Origin: Cephalopachus bancanus
Lineage: Eukaryota > Chordata > Mammalia > Primates > Tarsiidae
Assembly: GCA_027257055.1 (NCBI GenBank)
Contig: JAPVLO010000056.1
Coordinates: 8,453,501 to 8,517,500 of the forward strand
DNA: 64,000 nucleotides
Direction of reading: 5' to 3'
A program made the position numbers and the translations under genes. The notes under the pieces were generated by a model. It was not told the DNA's origin, ran no database searches, and worked only from the letters and a program-made list of their open reading frames with translations. This document shows, piece by piece, positions 46,930 through 58,985 of this stretch (its first letter is position 1; each line of letters opens with the position of its first letter).

Positions 46930-47140
46930 TCCCACAGAGTAGCTGTTCATTCTTTTTTAATGCTATAGCCTCTTTTGAAAAGTATTCCCCTCTCTTTATT
47001 GTTGGATAAAGGAGCATGGCCACTAAACTAGTGTTTCTTTTGTCAAAAAGCGGATGATGGGCAACGTCTTCGGGTCCCCTCCTGCTGTGGGAGCTTTTCT
47101 GTCTTCTCAATAAATTCCACTTTCTTACCTTCCAAAAAAA
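46930..47140 (+). mobile_element. Possible solo-LTR remnant of an endogenous retrovirus
   Basis: The sequence 'cgggtcccctcctgctgtgg', 'gagcttttctgtcttctc' and AATAAA (47110-47115) followed by 'ttccactttcttacc' resembles the R region of a gammaretrovirus-like LTR. No internal retroviral genes, primer site or clear TG...CA ends were found. Confidence 0.3.
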
Positions 47141-49429
47141 AAGGCAGGTGATATGTACCCTGATGCTCTGTCTGAAGTGTGACCCTTTTGGCTCTGGCCT
47201 CCTGGTCTATGAGCCTCCACACTGTAGCGTCCTATGTAGGCAGGAGTTGCCTGCGGTGGGAGTTGATGAAAAAGGGAGACGATGGGAGTACTTTTAATTT
47301 TTTTCAAGTACGATGTATTTAGGATTTGGAAGCATCAGGGGTTGTACGATCTATTTGCTTTTAAAACATTCGTTTTGAAATTACAAAATATGAGAATGAA
47401 TGAAATATACGGTATGTATTAAATAATCTAATCTGAATGTGGGATGTATAGTTTTCAGAATGTGGAATCGTCAACCCAAATGTCCTCTTACCAAAGGGTG
47501 ATAAATCCTCCCTGTCTGCTTTTTCATGGAAAATAAGTGAAAAATCTATTTCTAACATAGTAATATAGTATATATTGATACCTGCAAAACATTATGTGAA
47601 TCTACTTAGATGCCAGCACTTTCAATTACACTGTTAGCCAGTTTTTAAAAAAGATTTTTAGAAGCTTTCAACTGTAGACTTTTGTCTTGTTGAATGAACT
47701 TCAGCTACACTAAATTTTAAGTAAATTTGTGATGACTGAGCAATATACATTGGCTGAGCTGGAATCCAATAACCCACAGGACAAATTAATTTTCAACAAA
47801 AAGGGCAGAAACCTCAAGTGCCATGAGTATATGGAGTCTCATTCTATCTCTCTGGAGCCATTTTTGCAAATCACTACAGCTATTCATAATCTAAATCAGT
47901 CTCCTTTAGCAGCAGAAAGATCTTTTTTCATGACAAAACAGAAGATGACATTCATTAGTGCCTAACTTGCATAAGCTACCTTAAATTTATTGGTGCTCTT
48001 CTACTTATCTGGGTAAGAATTCCTTTGTCTACAGCTATAGGAAAATTCCAGTTGTACTACTTAAAAATATAAATTGTCACTTTTATCAGAACTTTTGGCA
48101 GTTTACTTTATTTTAGAAGTAAAACTGGTGGTTAAGATTTTAAGACTTCCAATGGGCGTTGTTTCAATCACATTTAATAGGTGCCTAGGATAGTAATAGG
48201 ATTATGCAGATGCTCTGTGCAGGAAAAAAAAAACCCCACATTTTTATCCATGTACTGCTGGGGAGGTGTGTGGGGGAATCAACCTTTGCGGTGGTGGATA
48301 CGGCTATATGCCTCTCATTACCTGCCGGCCATGGACAGACTTAAAACCACCCAGTCTGTTTGCTTGTTGTAGTCAAGGGCTGTGTATGATCAAAACCAGG
48401 GACACAATGCTTATAAGACACTCTGAAATGTTGCCTAAGCTGTACTAAGCCTTTCTACCAGTCAGTGGGAAACTTAGTCTTATATTAGGTTCATAATCTT
48501 CTGATCAGAGTCCTTCTTTTGTTTGTCAAATGTCCTTTCCAGGTAATAAGAACCAACCTTGGATCTGTCTGGAGAAATGAAGTTGTTGCTACATCATTAG
48601 GATCATGGATTTTTTTTGGTTTTGGTTTTTGTGCCCTCCCACCCTTATGCATGCTGGTTAAAAAGGAATAAGGAAAGACTGAGTATGCATAAATTTTGCA
48701 ATGATAGTTTTGTTTGTTTTCTGACAATCAGACCATTGGCCTTGTGGGACAGTGAGGCGAATTCCCCAGCAAGAGTGATTTGGGGGGAGCAAAACGGCAG
48801 TGTGGGGCATCTACGTAGAGAAGGAGGAGGAGAATGTGGGTGTGACCTGAATTGACCCTGACTTGGGGGGGGTTTGAGAAGAACCTGAAGTTGAACTAAG
48901 ATTGATTTTGAGGGTTTAAAACATAATTTCTGAATGTTTGGGGTGATGGTATTATAAGATAGCCAGATCCTAAGAGAATCTTTCACTAACACTTCTTTCT
49001 TCTGTGACTACCTAGCATCTCTATCTAGCATTTCTGTGACTACCTGCTATCTGTCACTAGTCATCATTTATCACAGATGGTGACATTGAGGCAAGCCTTG
49101 GCTATGACCTAGAATGGTAGTAGCGTTGAAGAGTACCCGAGTGATGTGACCCATGAATAGGAAGAAGTCTTGTATTTTAAAAAAAATGTATCCCATGTTC
49201 ACATAACAGAGTTTTCTGTAAGCCTGACTGGTTCATGCCAAGGAATGTATTTGCACCCCTGGTGTCAATCATTGTGATGTAACCAATGCCTTTTGTCAAG
49301 GAGCAGGAACAGAAATAGGGACCTAGCATAATCACAAATTCAAAGCAACATTCTAGGGTCTTTTCTGCCATGGAATTGACTTCTTATAAAAGGTCTCTCT
49401 CCTGATTTTCCTATTTTCCCAGGCAGGGT

Positions 49430-49605
49430 GTGCTCCAGATGGATCTATACTTCTTGGATTCAAATATTGACTCTGCCACCACTCTCTTACTGCGTGACCT
49501 CGTGCAAGTTAGTTACTCTTCCTGTGCCTCAGTCTCATTCTCTGGGAAATAATGGTAAGCCTACCATGTAGAGTTACTGGGAGTCTTAAAGGGGCCAATA
49601 CTGTT
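49430..49605 (+). mobile_element. MIR SINE
   Basis: 'ttcaaatattgactctgcca', 'cttactgcgtgacctcgtgc', 'gttagttactcttcctgtgc' and 'ctcagtctcattctctggga' give a clear sense MIR core. Confidence 0.78.
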
Positions 49606-49659
49606 GGTGTCAGCCTACTTCTTTTGTGTCCATGTTGTTATATGGAATGATCAAGTCCT

Positions 49660-50490
49660 AGTTTTTATTTGCCCCATCAGCTCTCTTCAACAAGTTTCTT
49701 ACTCCTTCTTCCTTCACTTGGCCTGCAAGATGTCCTCTGCCCTGGTTTTTCTCCTCTTTCACTCTGCCTCTCTCCAATCTGTAAGTGTTGAATTTGCCCT
49801 CAAGCTTAGTCCTTTGTTTTTTCTTGTCTCTTCTGTATTTATACTCCTTGTTTAGTTCCTCCAGGTTCACGACTTTAACTGTCATTTGTATGGTGGCTGC
49901 TCCTAAATTTATAACTCCAGTTGGGATCTCTCCCCCTTAACTAACTGTTTTCCTTCTCCAGGTGGACACTGGGCAGGCATCTCAGATTCAATGCAATCAA
50001 AACTAAACCCCTGATCTCTCCTCTGCCCACCTCAAAATAGCTGTCTCTTCCACAGCAATTTTCTATCTCAATAAATGGCAGTTCTATCTATTCAGCTGCT
50101 CAGTTCAGAAACCTTAGAGTGATCCTTGACTTCCCTCCCACCTTCTCACTTCTTGTGTCAATGCTATCAGCAGTGGATTTGCAGTACAAATTGCCAGCAC
50201 TTGCCTCATACCTCTAGCACTGTCTTCATTTACATTTCTCCATAGCATTCCTCACCATCTGGAAATCTGTGTTTTGTTTGCCAACTTATTGTGTTTTCCC
50301 TTGCAAAATGCAAACTCCTAGAAAACAGGGTTTTTTGTGTGTTTGTAATTGAATTCTAGTACCTAGAACAGTGCCTATAACATGTTGGATGTCACTACAT
50401 ATTTGTTGAATGAATGAAGAAAGCAGTCAGAGTAGTTCCTAGCACACAATGAACACTCAATAAATGTAAACTATTATTCCAGTGATAAAG
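49660..50490 (+). mobile_element. L2 LINE, diverged
   Basis: Ends 'gtacctagaacagtgcctat', 'atatttgttgaatgaatgaa' and 'aacactcaataaatgt', a typical L2 3' end. The upstream part ('tgatccttgacttccctccc') also recalls L2 coding sequence. Confidence 0.55.
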
Positions 50491-51706
50491 TTGTCAATGA
50501 ACATGGTATACCTATAGGATAATTCCAAGTAAGGAGGCTCCTTATGCATACTAATAACCCTATAATTCTGTGTGGTAAAACTTTTTTATTATTTTACTAT
50601 ATCCTCAAAATATCCCTGGATTACTCCAGTGCTGCACTATGTATTTTGTACATGGTTACCCTCAGTAAATTTTTGATGAGTAAGTTGAGTGATATACTTC
50701 CTTTCTTGAGAATTTCCTTTTTGGATGACCAAGACTAGAGCCCCAGTGTTCTTCAGGGCCAGCTTCCTAGCAAAGCTTTTCGAGACAAATAGTGGTAGGA
50801 ATTTATGGATTAAAACTTTTCTTTTCTTCCATTTTAAGTCTTTGTTCTTAGCCTTGGGTCTCAAAGAGTGAGGGGATGGAGTCCACTTGGGAGACTGTTG
50901 AAAGAGTCCCTGAGTCAGATGATGGAATTGGCCTGAACTCAGGCAGGGATACTGGAGATGGAGAAGACAAAAGGGCTTTTGAGACAAAGAAACTTAGGAA
51001 ACACCAATTTAATTGATTGTATTTGGGAGCACGAGGAAGACAAAACCTGTTTGCTTCATCAACATACACTTCCTCTCCCCAGATTCTAAGCAAGTCATAG
51101 TTTCATCATTGGCTGAGATGGGACATTCTAAGAACAGACGCTATGGTGGAACGCTACAGCCCACTTCCAGGACTGAATGTTTGGTTTTCAGGGAAAAGAG
51201 CCCTGATCTTGTCTCTAAGAGCTTGAGAAAGTCTCGGAAGTCATTTAGTTTGAGCTTTTCCCTAATAAAGGAATCATTTCTGTAGTATGTTGAACAGAAG
51301 ACCATCCAGTCTACTTGAAAGCGCTTTCAGTGATAGAGAATTTACTACTCCTGAAGGAAGCCCCTTCTGCCTTTGGACAGTTCTATCAGAAATTTCTACC
51401 TTACAATGAGCCAAAATTGGCCTTCTCTCTTTTGTTCTGGCTACGTCCTTATGGGATTTCCTATTTCCTATTTGTATGGGCTCTGGCCATACAAGTGTGA
51501 TTCTTTTCCAAGAGGTCTTTCTCAGGAACTAGAGGTGACTCTTGGGTTCTTGCTGCCCTTGAAAAGACATAGTTTCTGAACTCCTTACCATCTTGGTCAT
51601 GATTCCTGGACAAGCATGACATATCAATGTTCCTCTTAAGAGGCAACCCCAATAATCTATTACAATTTTGCACATGTGGTCTGACCACAGAAGTCCAATG
51701 CTTGAC
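50491..51706. other. Unassigned unique sequence
   Basis: Last part of the SINE-free block; opposing short frames but no recognisable gene. Confidence 0.4.
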
Positions 51707-51707
51707 T

Positions 51708-51793
51708 GATCTTGAACCCACAGGCTCAGGGAATCCACTTATCTCGGCCTCCCAAAGTGCTGGGATTATAGGCTGAACCACTGTGCCCAGCCG
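51708..51793 (-). mobile_element. Alu 5' end fragment, antisense
   Basis: 'cttgaacccacaggctcagg', 'ctcggcctcccaaagtgctg' and 'aggctgaaccactgtgccca': only the first part of the left monomer is left, with no A-tail side. A post-insertion deletion is likely. Confidence 0.85.
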
Positions 51794-52795
51794 ATAAGCT
51801 TTTCTTGATGGCTACCTCTAATTGCATCCCTCCTTAACCTGCATCTGTGCGTACTCCTTCTTTGTCTTAAATTGTCCTAATCCCAGAGTTGCTCAGGAAG
51901 TTTAACTGATGGTTCTTTCTGCCACATAAGCTGATGTGGCTCCACACTCCATGGCCCCTCAACCTCTGGTGTTGCTGCCACCGTCCTCCCTGTACTCCCG
52001 CCCTGAGTCAGATATGGACACATGGATATGGGTCTATCTTTGGAGCTTGGCACTTCTCTGCTCACTCCCGTGCCATTGCTGATACTGTCATCATTCATTT
52101 GACCTGGTCATCCAAGCACTTCCTCTGCTCCAGCAGACCCTAAACTCAGGTGGGGAAGCCTCCACCCCCAAGAATTGTAGTTATTGAATAATATGCCACA
52201 GAGAAAGGCCTTACCTTCTATGTGTGTGTGTGTGTGTTTAAAAATCCACCAGTGTTACAGACCTTATTTATTTCACCCCACCTTTAGGTATTTTACAGGC
52301 TCCCTGACTCTCCGTAGGCTTGGACAAAAGACAGTATAAGTTGTAAGTAACAGTTATAAACTCTTTGAGGGGTTTGGCATATAGTCGGTACTCAATGCAG
52401 AGTATAACACCCGAGTTGTCACTTCCCACCAGCCCTCCCCTGGTGTCCCTGGCTTGAACTGGTGATCTTCCACTACCTTAAGATGAATTCCCCCTCTTCC
52501 TCTGTTCTCTCCTTTCAGAGCGTGAGGAGTTGAAGAACAACCTTTGTCCCCTATCCTTGGCGATGAGTCTTTGTCTGGGAACGAAAATCAATTCCAACCT
52601 TAACGGTTTCTTTTTGGACTATCGCCTCTTCACACAGACAGAATTTTCAGCGGGGCTCTGATGTGCGTGAATTCAGAGGCAGTTTCCCAGAATGTTCTTT
52701 GCTCCCATCTGTGATCCCCATGGCGTCTCTTTTCATTTACTGTGTGTGCTTCGTTCATCCGGGAGACTCGCGTTTGTTTTCTTTTCTCTTCAGAT
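51794..52795. other. Unassigned sequence with a short (TG)n
   Basis: A (TG)9-like run lies at 52221-52239. Nothing else recognised. Confidence 0.4.
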
Positions 52796-52965
52796 CTGAC
52801 TATAGAGTCCCTTTTCACCTTGACAGTTCTCACTTAACCTCCTTTAGCCTAGCTTCCCTCCTCTATAAAATGAGAGAATAATACTTTTTTTTCTTAAGGA
52901 TCAAATGCATCACTGTATGTAAAATCATTTTACAAACTCTACGGAACTGTGCAGGTATTGTTATT
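52796..52965 (+). mobile_element. MIR SINE fragment
   Basis: 'tctcacttaacctcctttag' and 'ctctataaaatgagagaata' fit the MIR core, followed by diverged sequence. Confidence 0.5.
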
Positions 52966-53109
52966 GACTAGAATCATCCACAACCCAACTTAGCTCTAAG
53001 GGTCTGATGCAGACTGCTGGAAAAAATGTGACCCATGGGAGGAAGAAGGTTAGTCTCTTGGGGGCTACAAGACTGTCACGGGGTTGGAATCACCCAATTT
53101 TAGAGTAGG

Positions 53110-53245
53110 ACAGGGCCTGAGAGATCACTTGGTCCAACCCCTTCATTTTGCCAATGAAATATCAGACCAGAGAGGAGCAGGGGACTTGCTTATCCATCAC
53201 TTGAGATTTGCTTGGGTCAGGAGATCTGCATAGAAGCAGCAGTTC
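53110..53245. mobile_element. Ancient SINE-like fragment
   Basis: 'cctgagagatcacttggtcc', 'aaccccttcattttgccaat' and 'agaccagagaggagcagggg' follow an old mammalian SINE pattern (MIR3-like). The family is uncertain. Confidence 0.45.
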
Positions 53246-55214
53246 CAAAACTGGAGACAGAGAGGGGCCAGCCAGTCCTCAGGAGAAGTGTCCTGCATCC
53301 CCCTAGGTCAGGGACACCGTCAGCCTTTCTATAAGACAAATTATTTTTTAACCTCTTCTCTTTTCTTTGAGAAGGATGTCAGCCTTCCTCTCGCTCCCAG
53401 GCTCCTCAAAGACTCACCTGTTTCTTTTTACCGAATAGGATTTCCCCAGGAAACACAACCATGTTGTTGTTTGTCTCTCCGTAGCTCTGCTGTGCAGGGA
53501 ATGAAGGCTCCACTCTTGATCAGCCCAGGGACTCCAGTGCCAAGCCTCTGATATATAGTACAGGGACTGCAGGGCATCCGAGTTGCAACAAGAACAAGAT
53601 GAGCTTGTGGCCTCGGGCTTCTAACCTGCTCCTCAACCCACACTTCAAAGAAAGTTATTACACAAGAGTTAGACTAAATCAAACCAAACTGCAATGTTTG
53701 CGTACTGCGGCCCGTTTTCAGATCTCGTTGTATCTCACCACTAGTCCCTCAGAAACCCATTCAGGAGCAGAGCAAAACGACCCAATGATAATTTAGTTGT
53801 AGGTCTTTAAAAATGAGTCCAGCTGATTTATTTTGAAATTTCAGTTAAGCATGATGTCAAGAAAATCTCTCTGGCCATTTGTCATCTTTTTTCTTCATAG
53901 CATAGTCCAAGTAGGCAGAATAAAATTAGAAACTGGCTATTCCTATACTGCCCAGTTTTGGTTGTAGGCTGATATTGTTACTAAAATATCAGAACGTTAA
54001 GATGTGTTGATGATAATTTTCTGCCGACAGAATCCTCATCATAGCAAGGAAGGCCTTTATTATGCCATTTACTTTCTTTATTGGCAATGTCATACAGGTG
54101 CCGTAGGAAGAGTTATAATAGATGATCTAAAGATATATATTTCACTTTGGTTAGGCGTGCCATTCCCGTTTTTCCAAAACACCGCAACCTGAAAGCACGA
54201 AAAATGAGCACAGTGGATACAAGGTCTGTCAAGCTTTTGAATCATGAAAGAAGTAAAGCTTATATTCATTGTTGTTTAGTGTTAAGTATTTTTGTAGGAT
54301 GGTTTAGAAAACTTGGCAGGGTAAATATGGCTACTCTCGTTTACTCTGGTAATTGAACTGTTAAAACCCATCCCCTAGCCATCCTACATGCATTTATTGT
54401 GTATGACAGTTAAGCTTTTAGAAAATCTTTTAGTTCCAACAATGAATCATTGCAGTGTCTCAGAACATTCCCAGTTAAGACTGGGAGAGATCGCCAGGTT
54501 GTATGAAGAAGCAGACCGAGGCCCTGTGGACAGGTGGTTTCACCCAAGATCGCAATGCCAGCTACTCAAAGCCACAGCTAGAACACACGCTGAACTCTTT
54601 TTACTTATATCCCATACGCGGCTTTTTCTCTTACTAGCTCTGGGATGACAAACAGGAAAACCAAAAGCAAAGAATTACGCATGAGCAGACACAAAAGTAA
54701 ATGGTTTTATCTGAAACCCAAGGGCTATTAAGTGAAAAAATAGTCAAATCAAGCAACAGCACCCTAAGGGAGAAAGGAAGGCTGCCGAGGCCAGGGAAAA
54801 GTTATGGTTCTGGGTCTGAAGACAAGAGAAGAGAGGGACTCTTTTGGCTTCTGTGGACTGAACACATCCATGGTGCAAGAATGGAATATTTCCATATTTC
54901 TATTTATTGCACCAATGTTTGTTTCCCAGCCTTAGGAATCCGTGCAATGCTTCAAGTTGCTGTGCTCGAGAAATTGAAGACTGAGATACTGCTAGAGAAT
55001 TCCTCACCCTCTGTCATAGTCGGCATCCTACTCCATTCTGTGGAGGTGTGCCACTGCTTATCTTCTGATGAGGAAGGCTAATTAGTCTATCATCTGGTCT
55101 TTGCTAACACTCTCTGCACCCTCAGACCCCATGGATACAAAAAGTATCACACAGTCACCGCCCTCTGTTTCAGAGGTTTTAAGGGATACCAGCATTTTGA
55201 ATTATTTCATGTAT
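53246..55214. other. Unassigned unique sequence
   Basis: No exon or RNA gene recognised; frames at 53288-53551, 54388-54648 and 54701-55081 show no known features. A MIR-like patch may lie near 54500-54600. Confidence 0.35.
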
Positions 55215-55225
55215 AGGCAGATTTC

Positions 55226-55303
55226 TTTTTAAAAAAATTTTTTTATTTTAAAGATGTGGGGTACAATTCAGAGTCAGGTATACAAATGTTCATTATACAG
55301 GTA
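55226..55303 (-). mobile_element. Very short L1 3' tail insertion, antisense
   Basis: T/A-rich start, 'agatgtggggtacaattcag' and 'tacaaatgttcattatacag' resemble an L1 3' UTR end. 11-bp direct repeats 'aggcagatttc' at 55215-55225 and 55304-55314 bound it, giving a total insert of about 78 bp. Confidence 0.65.
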
Positions 55304-55609
55304 AGGCAGATTTCATGTATAGGTGCATATCTTTGAAGAGAGAGTCAAAGAAAGATCAGATTATTAGACGTGTCCCTGATTCAGAAGCAGTTAAGATTAA
55401 TTGATTCAGTTAGAGAGAGGCTAATTTACCGAATCTGCAAAATAAGAACAGTAGTCTAGAATACGTTTGCAAGATCATGGTGGGTCAGTGTCTGATCAGA
55501 GACGACTTCCATGATGAGATGGGACTCTTAGGTGCGTCTTCAAGGGTACACGATATCTAGATATGAAGAGAGGAGGAGGCAAGTTTGCCTAACTAGGAGG
55601 ATGCAGTGG

Positions 55610-55810
55610 ATTGGAAACTAAAACATATTAACAGAACACTTAATATACACTAGGCAACTTACTACATTTAATCTTCACAACAAGCCAGTGAAGTGAGGTT
55701 GATCATCTCCATGCTACAGATAAACACAGATTCAGGGAGGCTAAGGGACGCAGACGCAACTAGGAAATTGGCAAAGCCAGACTTGGAACCCAGGTCATTT
55801 GACCTCAAAA
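55610..55810 (-). mobile_element. MIR SINE, antisense
   Basis: 'acacttaatatacactaggc', 'catttaatcttcacaacaag', 'atctccatgctacagataaa' and 'agacttggaacccaggtcat'. Confidence 0.7.
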
Positions 55811-55964
55811 CCCTCTAGTGGCTGTAGCATAGGCAAAGTAATAACAAAGGAATGAGCATGTCACATATCTGTGTAGGGGCGTATGCTTGGCTGAAGGGAA
55901 GGGTTGTTTTTTAGGAGCAGGGTTTCTATGGTAAGAGTGGGACAAGGTCCTATCAGGCTAGGCT

Positions 55965-56140
55965 TTATGAAGCACTTACAATGCAACAGTCACCATGCTC
56001 AATCTGTCTCATTTAGCCTTCAAAATAGCTCTATGAGGGTATACCAGCATTATTCTCATTTTGTGTTTGGGGTGTCTGAGGTTGTCAGTAATCTGTGTAG
56101 GCTCACTTGGACAATTGTGGAGGGGCACGGGGAACTGAAT
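55965..56140 (-). mobile_element. MIR SINE fragment, antisense
   Basis: 'agcacttacaatgcaacagt' and 'tctcatttagccttcaaaat' followed by diverged MIR-like sequence. Confidence 0.5.
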
Positions 56141-56209
56141 TAGAATGAGTTGAAATTGAAATCTAATCTGTTGACTTCAGAGGCAGCATGTTAGAATCAT
56201 ACTAGACAA

Positions 56210-56450
56210 TCAGCGTTTTGTAAGTGTTTAGAGCGTGCCAGGCCCTCTGCTGAGCACTTTATACACACCATCTCATTTAATCCTCACAGAAATCTGAGGA
56301 AGGGAGCATAGTTATTGTTTCCTCTAGTTCATAGAAGAAAAGTCACAGGTGTACTGAAGCTCAGGATGTATTAGTAACTAGTTCAAGGTTGCAGAGTTTG
56401 GCCAGGGTGGAATGTAACCCAGTTCTTCTGGCTCTGGAGCCTGGACTCAG
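56210..56450 (-). mobile_element. MIR SINE, antisense
   Basis: 'gtttagagcgtgccaggccc', 'atctcatttaatcctcacag' and 'gttcaaggttgcagagtttg'. This is the third MIR-type copy within 1 kb. Confidence 0.72.
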
Positions 56451-56652
56451 AACGCCTGAGGTACACAGTTCACCCAAACTAGGGATTCTGGGAGTGAAGG
56501 CTAACAGGCACTTTTCTTAACTGCTTCCTCTCCTCCCACGAGATTTCTCATCGTCTCCTCTTTGGTTGTTTTTCCTGTGGTTTTGTGGCTCCCCTATTCC
56601 TTGAGATCCTCATATACATTGGACCCAAATCCCTATTAAAAGACAGCCTGGA

Positions 56653-56937
56653 CCCGGGCTTGGTGGCTCAGTCTGTAATCCCGCGCCTTGGGAGGCTGAG
56701 GTGAGTGGATTGGCTGAGCCTGTGGGTTCGAGACCCACCTGGGCAACTTGGCGTAGTCCTCATCTCCACAATAAATCAAAAATTAACCGGGTGTGGTAGC
56801 ACACACCTTTAGTTCCAGCTACTTGGAAGGCTGAGGCGGAAGGATCACCGGAGCCCAGCAGGTCGAGGCTGCAGTGGCCGGGAGCGGCCAGTCTGGGCGA
56901 TGGAGTGAGACTCCAACTCAAAAAAAAAAAAAAAAAA
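56653..56937 (+). mobile_element. Alu element
   Basis: Dimer of lineage type with the right end slightly shortened ('ggagcggccagtctgggcga'). Flanking repeats 'agacagcctgga' and 'agacaccctgga'. Confidence 0.93.
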
Positions 56938-57297
56938 GACACCCTGGAGTGGAGGATTGCTCCCTGTGAATGCAGGCAGTGTGATGAAGACTTCCTTCAT
57001 CCATCTGGCCTTTCTTGAGCCCCCACTAAGAGCTTTGCAGGGCGCTGGACATATAAAGACACAAGAAAAGAAGTTCTTATCTTCAAGGATAGATGGCACA
57101 GTCTTGTGAAGGGCACAGACACGTAAGCCATGAGTTAAAATGCAGTGCGATAATGAATGTGGTAGAGGTGGGGACAGAGTCATATCAGAACATAGAGATG
57201 GGATCCCTAACTCAAAATGGAGAGGCAGACATTGCAGAGAGTCAGGGAGGATGTCCCACAGAAAGTGACACTTCAATGAACTGTTTCATTGTTATTT
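56938..57297. other. Unassigned sequence
   Basis: No feature recognised. Confidence 0.4.
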
Positions 57298-57462
57298 TTC
57301 AGACGGGGTCTCACTCTGTAGCCCAGGCTGGAGTACAGTGGCTATTCACAAGCATGATCATAGATCACTGCAGCCCCAAACTCCTAGGATCAAGCAATTC
57401 TCTTGCCTCAGCCTCCCGAGTAGCTGGGATTACAAGCGCATGCCACCACATGTGGCAGTTAA
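57298..57462 (-). mobile_element. Old Alu-type monomer, antisense
   Basis: 'agacggggtctcactctgta', 'gatcatagatcactgcagcc' and 'gcctcccgagtagctgggat'. One monomer with the general primate wording. Confidence 0.75.
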
Positions 57463-57557
57463 CTGTTTTTGAGCTCAGATTTTCTTGTATATTTTCTGTA
57501 CCCAATAAGCTGTTTATTAGTTCAAGATGGGCAGTACAATATCAATTAATTGCATTT

Positions 57558-57584
57558 TCTCTGTCTCTCTCTCTCTCTCTCTTT
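57558..57584. repeat. (TC)n microsatellite
   Basis: About ten TC units, 'tctctctctctctctctctc'. Confidence 0.9.
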
Positions 57585-57869
57585 CCCACACGGTTTTTCT
57601 CTCATACTACTTATACTTTCTCATTGCACAACTGCTTTCTTAAACTTAAAAAATCAACACAAAGACAATGATTTGTGAAGATAACATTTGCTGTGTGAAG
57701 GGCTTTTGCTGGCTCTATTAGATCAACTGTTCTTACGGAAAGCTTTAAACACCTCCTTTATTTGACCACAGCAGCATGCTCTGTTGATGAAGCACTGAGT
57801 CAAGGTCATCTCTCATTGTGTCACTTTTAAACCAAGGGATATTTCCAAGGTCTTCCTAAATTTCTTTGT
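57585..57869. other. Unassigned sequence
   Basis: Nothing recognised. Confidence 0.4.
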
Positions 57870-58050
57870 TACTTTTAGATATTTTTAAAAATCCAACTTT
57901 ATTGTAATATAATTCATGTATAATAACATTTCATTTTAAGTGTATAATTTGATGAGTTTTGACAAATGTATACAGTTGTATAATTACCATTATAATCAAG
58001 ATATAGAATATTTCCAAAACGGAAGAAGTTCCCTTGTGCCTCTTTGCAGT
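57870..58050 (-). mobile_element. Old L1 3' UTR fragment, antisense
   Basis: 'aatccaactttattgtaata', 'taattcatgtataataacat' and 'ttttgacaaatgtatacagt' match the L1M-type 3' UTR wording also seen at 32060. Confidence 0.65.
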
Positions 58051-58179
58051 CACTGGATTCAGTCACAGTAGCGAGCCCTCAGTGAGCCCTCTGCTAACTT
58101 GTAGTGAGAAGTTAAACAGCTGGAGAGAGATGACCAAGCTGAGGAACTAACATTGTGCACTTTCTAGAGGTCTTACCTA

Positions 58180-58345
58180 AGCATATATGCGCAGATTTAT
58201 TTATACCCCCTACCAACCCCATGAGGATAATATCTCCATTCTACAGAAGAGGAAGCTAAAGCCCAGAGATGATAAACGACTTACTCAAGGTCACTGAGCT
58301 GGAAATGGTGGAGCCAGGATTCCACCCAAGTTGCTTCCTGCAACA
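58180..58345 (-). mobile_element. MIR SINE, antisense
   Basis: 'atctccattctacagaagag', 'aagcccagagatgataaacg' and 'actcaaggtcactgagctgg' give a clear antisense MIR. Confidence 0.72.
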
Positions 58346-58374
58346 TTACCACCTTCTCACTACTAACACATAGA

Positions 58375-58985
58375 GGAAAAGGCATAAAGACATATGGGAA
58401 ACCAAACGCAAAAAGATTAGATGCCGTCTGATTCCATTTATGTGAAATTCTAGAAAGGGCAAAACCAGTGACTAAATCAGATCATTGGTTAGCAGGAGTG
58501 GGAGTAGGGCATTCACGGCAAAGGGACATGAGAATGCTTTTAGGTTATGAAAATATCCCATATCTTTTTTTTTTTGAGTTGGAGTCTCACACTGTTGCCC
58601 AGGCTGGAGTGCAGTGGCATACTCACGGACACCCTAGTGTCGACCTGCTGGGTCTCCAGCCATCTTCTGCCTCAGCCGTCCAAATAGCCTGAAACTACAG
58701 GCACATGCTACCACGTCCGGCTAATTTTTGAATTTATTGTAGAGATGAGGTCTCATCAAGTTTCCCAGGCTGTTCTCAGACACATGGACTCAGGCAATCC
58801 CCTCTCCTCTGTCTCCCAAAGTGCTGGGTTTACAGGCTTGAGCCACTGCGCCTGGCCCATATTCCATATCTTGATGTAATTACACAACTACCTACATTTG
58901 CCAAAACTCATCAAACTTTGCATTTAAAATTGAATTTCATTATATGTAAATTGTATTACAAGGAAGCTAGGATTTTAAAAATATC
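58375..58985 (+). mobile_element. Old L1 3' end, sense, split by an Alu
   Basis: 'tgattccatttatgtgaaat', 'agcaggagtgggagtagggc' and, after the Alu, 'atatcttgatgtaattacac' and 'ccaaaactcatcaaactttg' follow an L1M 3' UTR to its end. Confidence 0.7.
58568..58857 (-). mobile_element. Alu element inserted into old L1
   Basis: Dimer with older wording ('atcaagtttcccaggctgt'). A 'ccatatctt' repeat on both sides. Confidence 0.92.

Larger units (their letters stand above)
43861..49425. other. Unique sequence block without Alu or L1
   Basis: More than 5 kb with no primate SINE or LINE, the left part of an 8.7-kb SINE-free stretch. No splice-flanked exon was convincing; frames at 44384-44787 and 47729-47965 lack recognisable protein features. 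Regulatory-looking sub-blocks are listed separately. Confidence 0.45.

Noticed and set aside
49000..49062. Repeated 'ctgtgactacct' blocks suggesting an array
   Set aside because: Only two imperfect copies about 30 bp apart; a small local duplication, not a regular repeat array.
51877..52143. Overlapping opposite-strand frames after the Alu fragment
   Set aside because: Short, no splice context or recognisable domain; opposing frames of this size are common by chance in GC-richer DNA.
57093..57671. 192-codon plus-strand frame, the longest in the window
   Set aside because: It runs through an antisense Alu-type monomer (57298-57462) and a TC microsatellite. The translation is Alu-like in the middle and Ser/Leu repeats later, so a chance frame.
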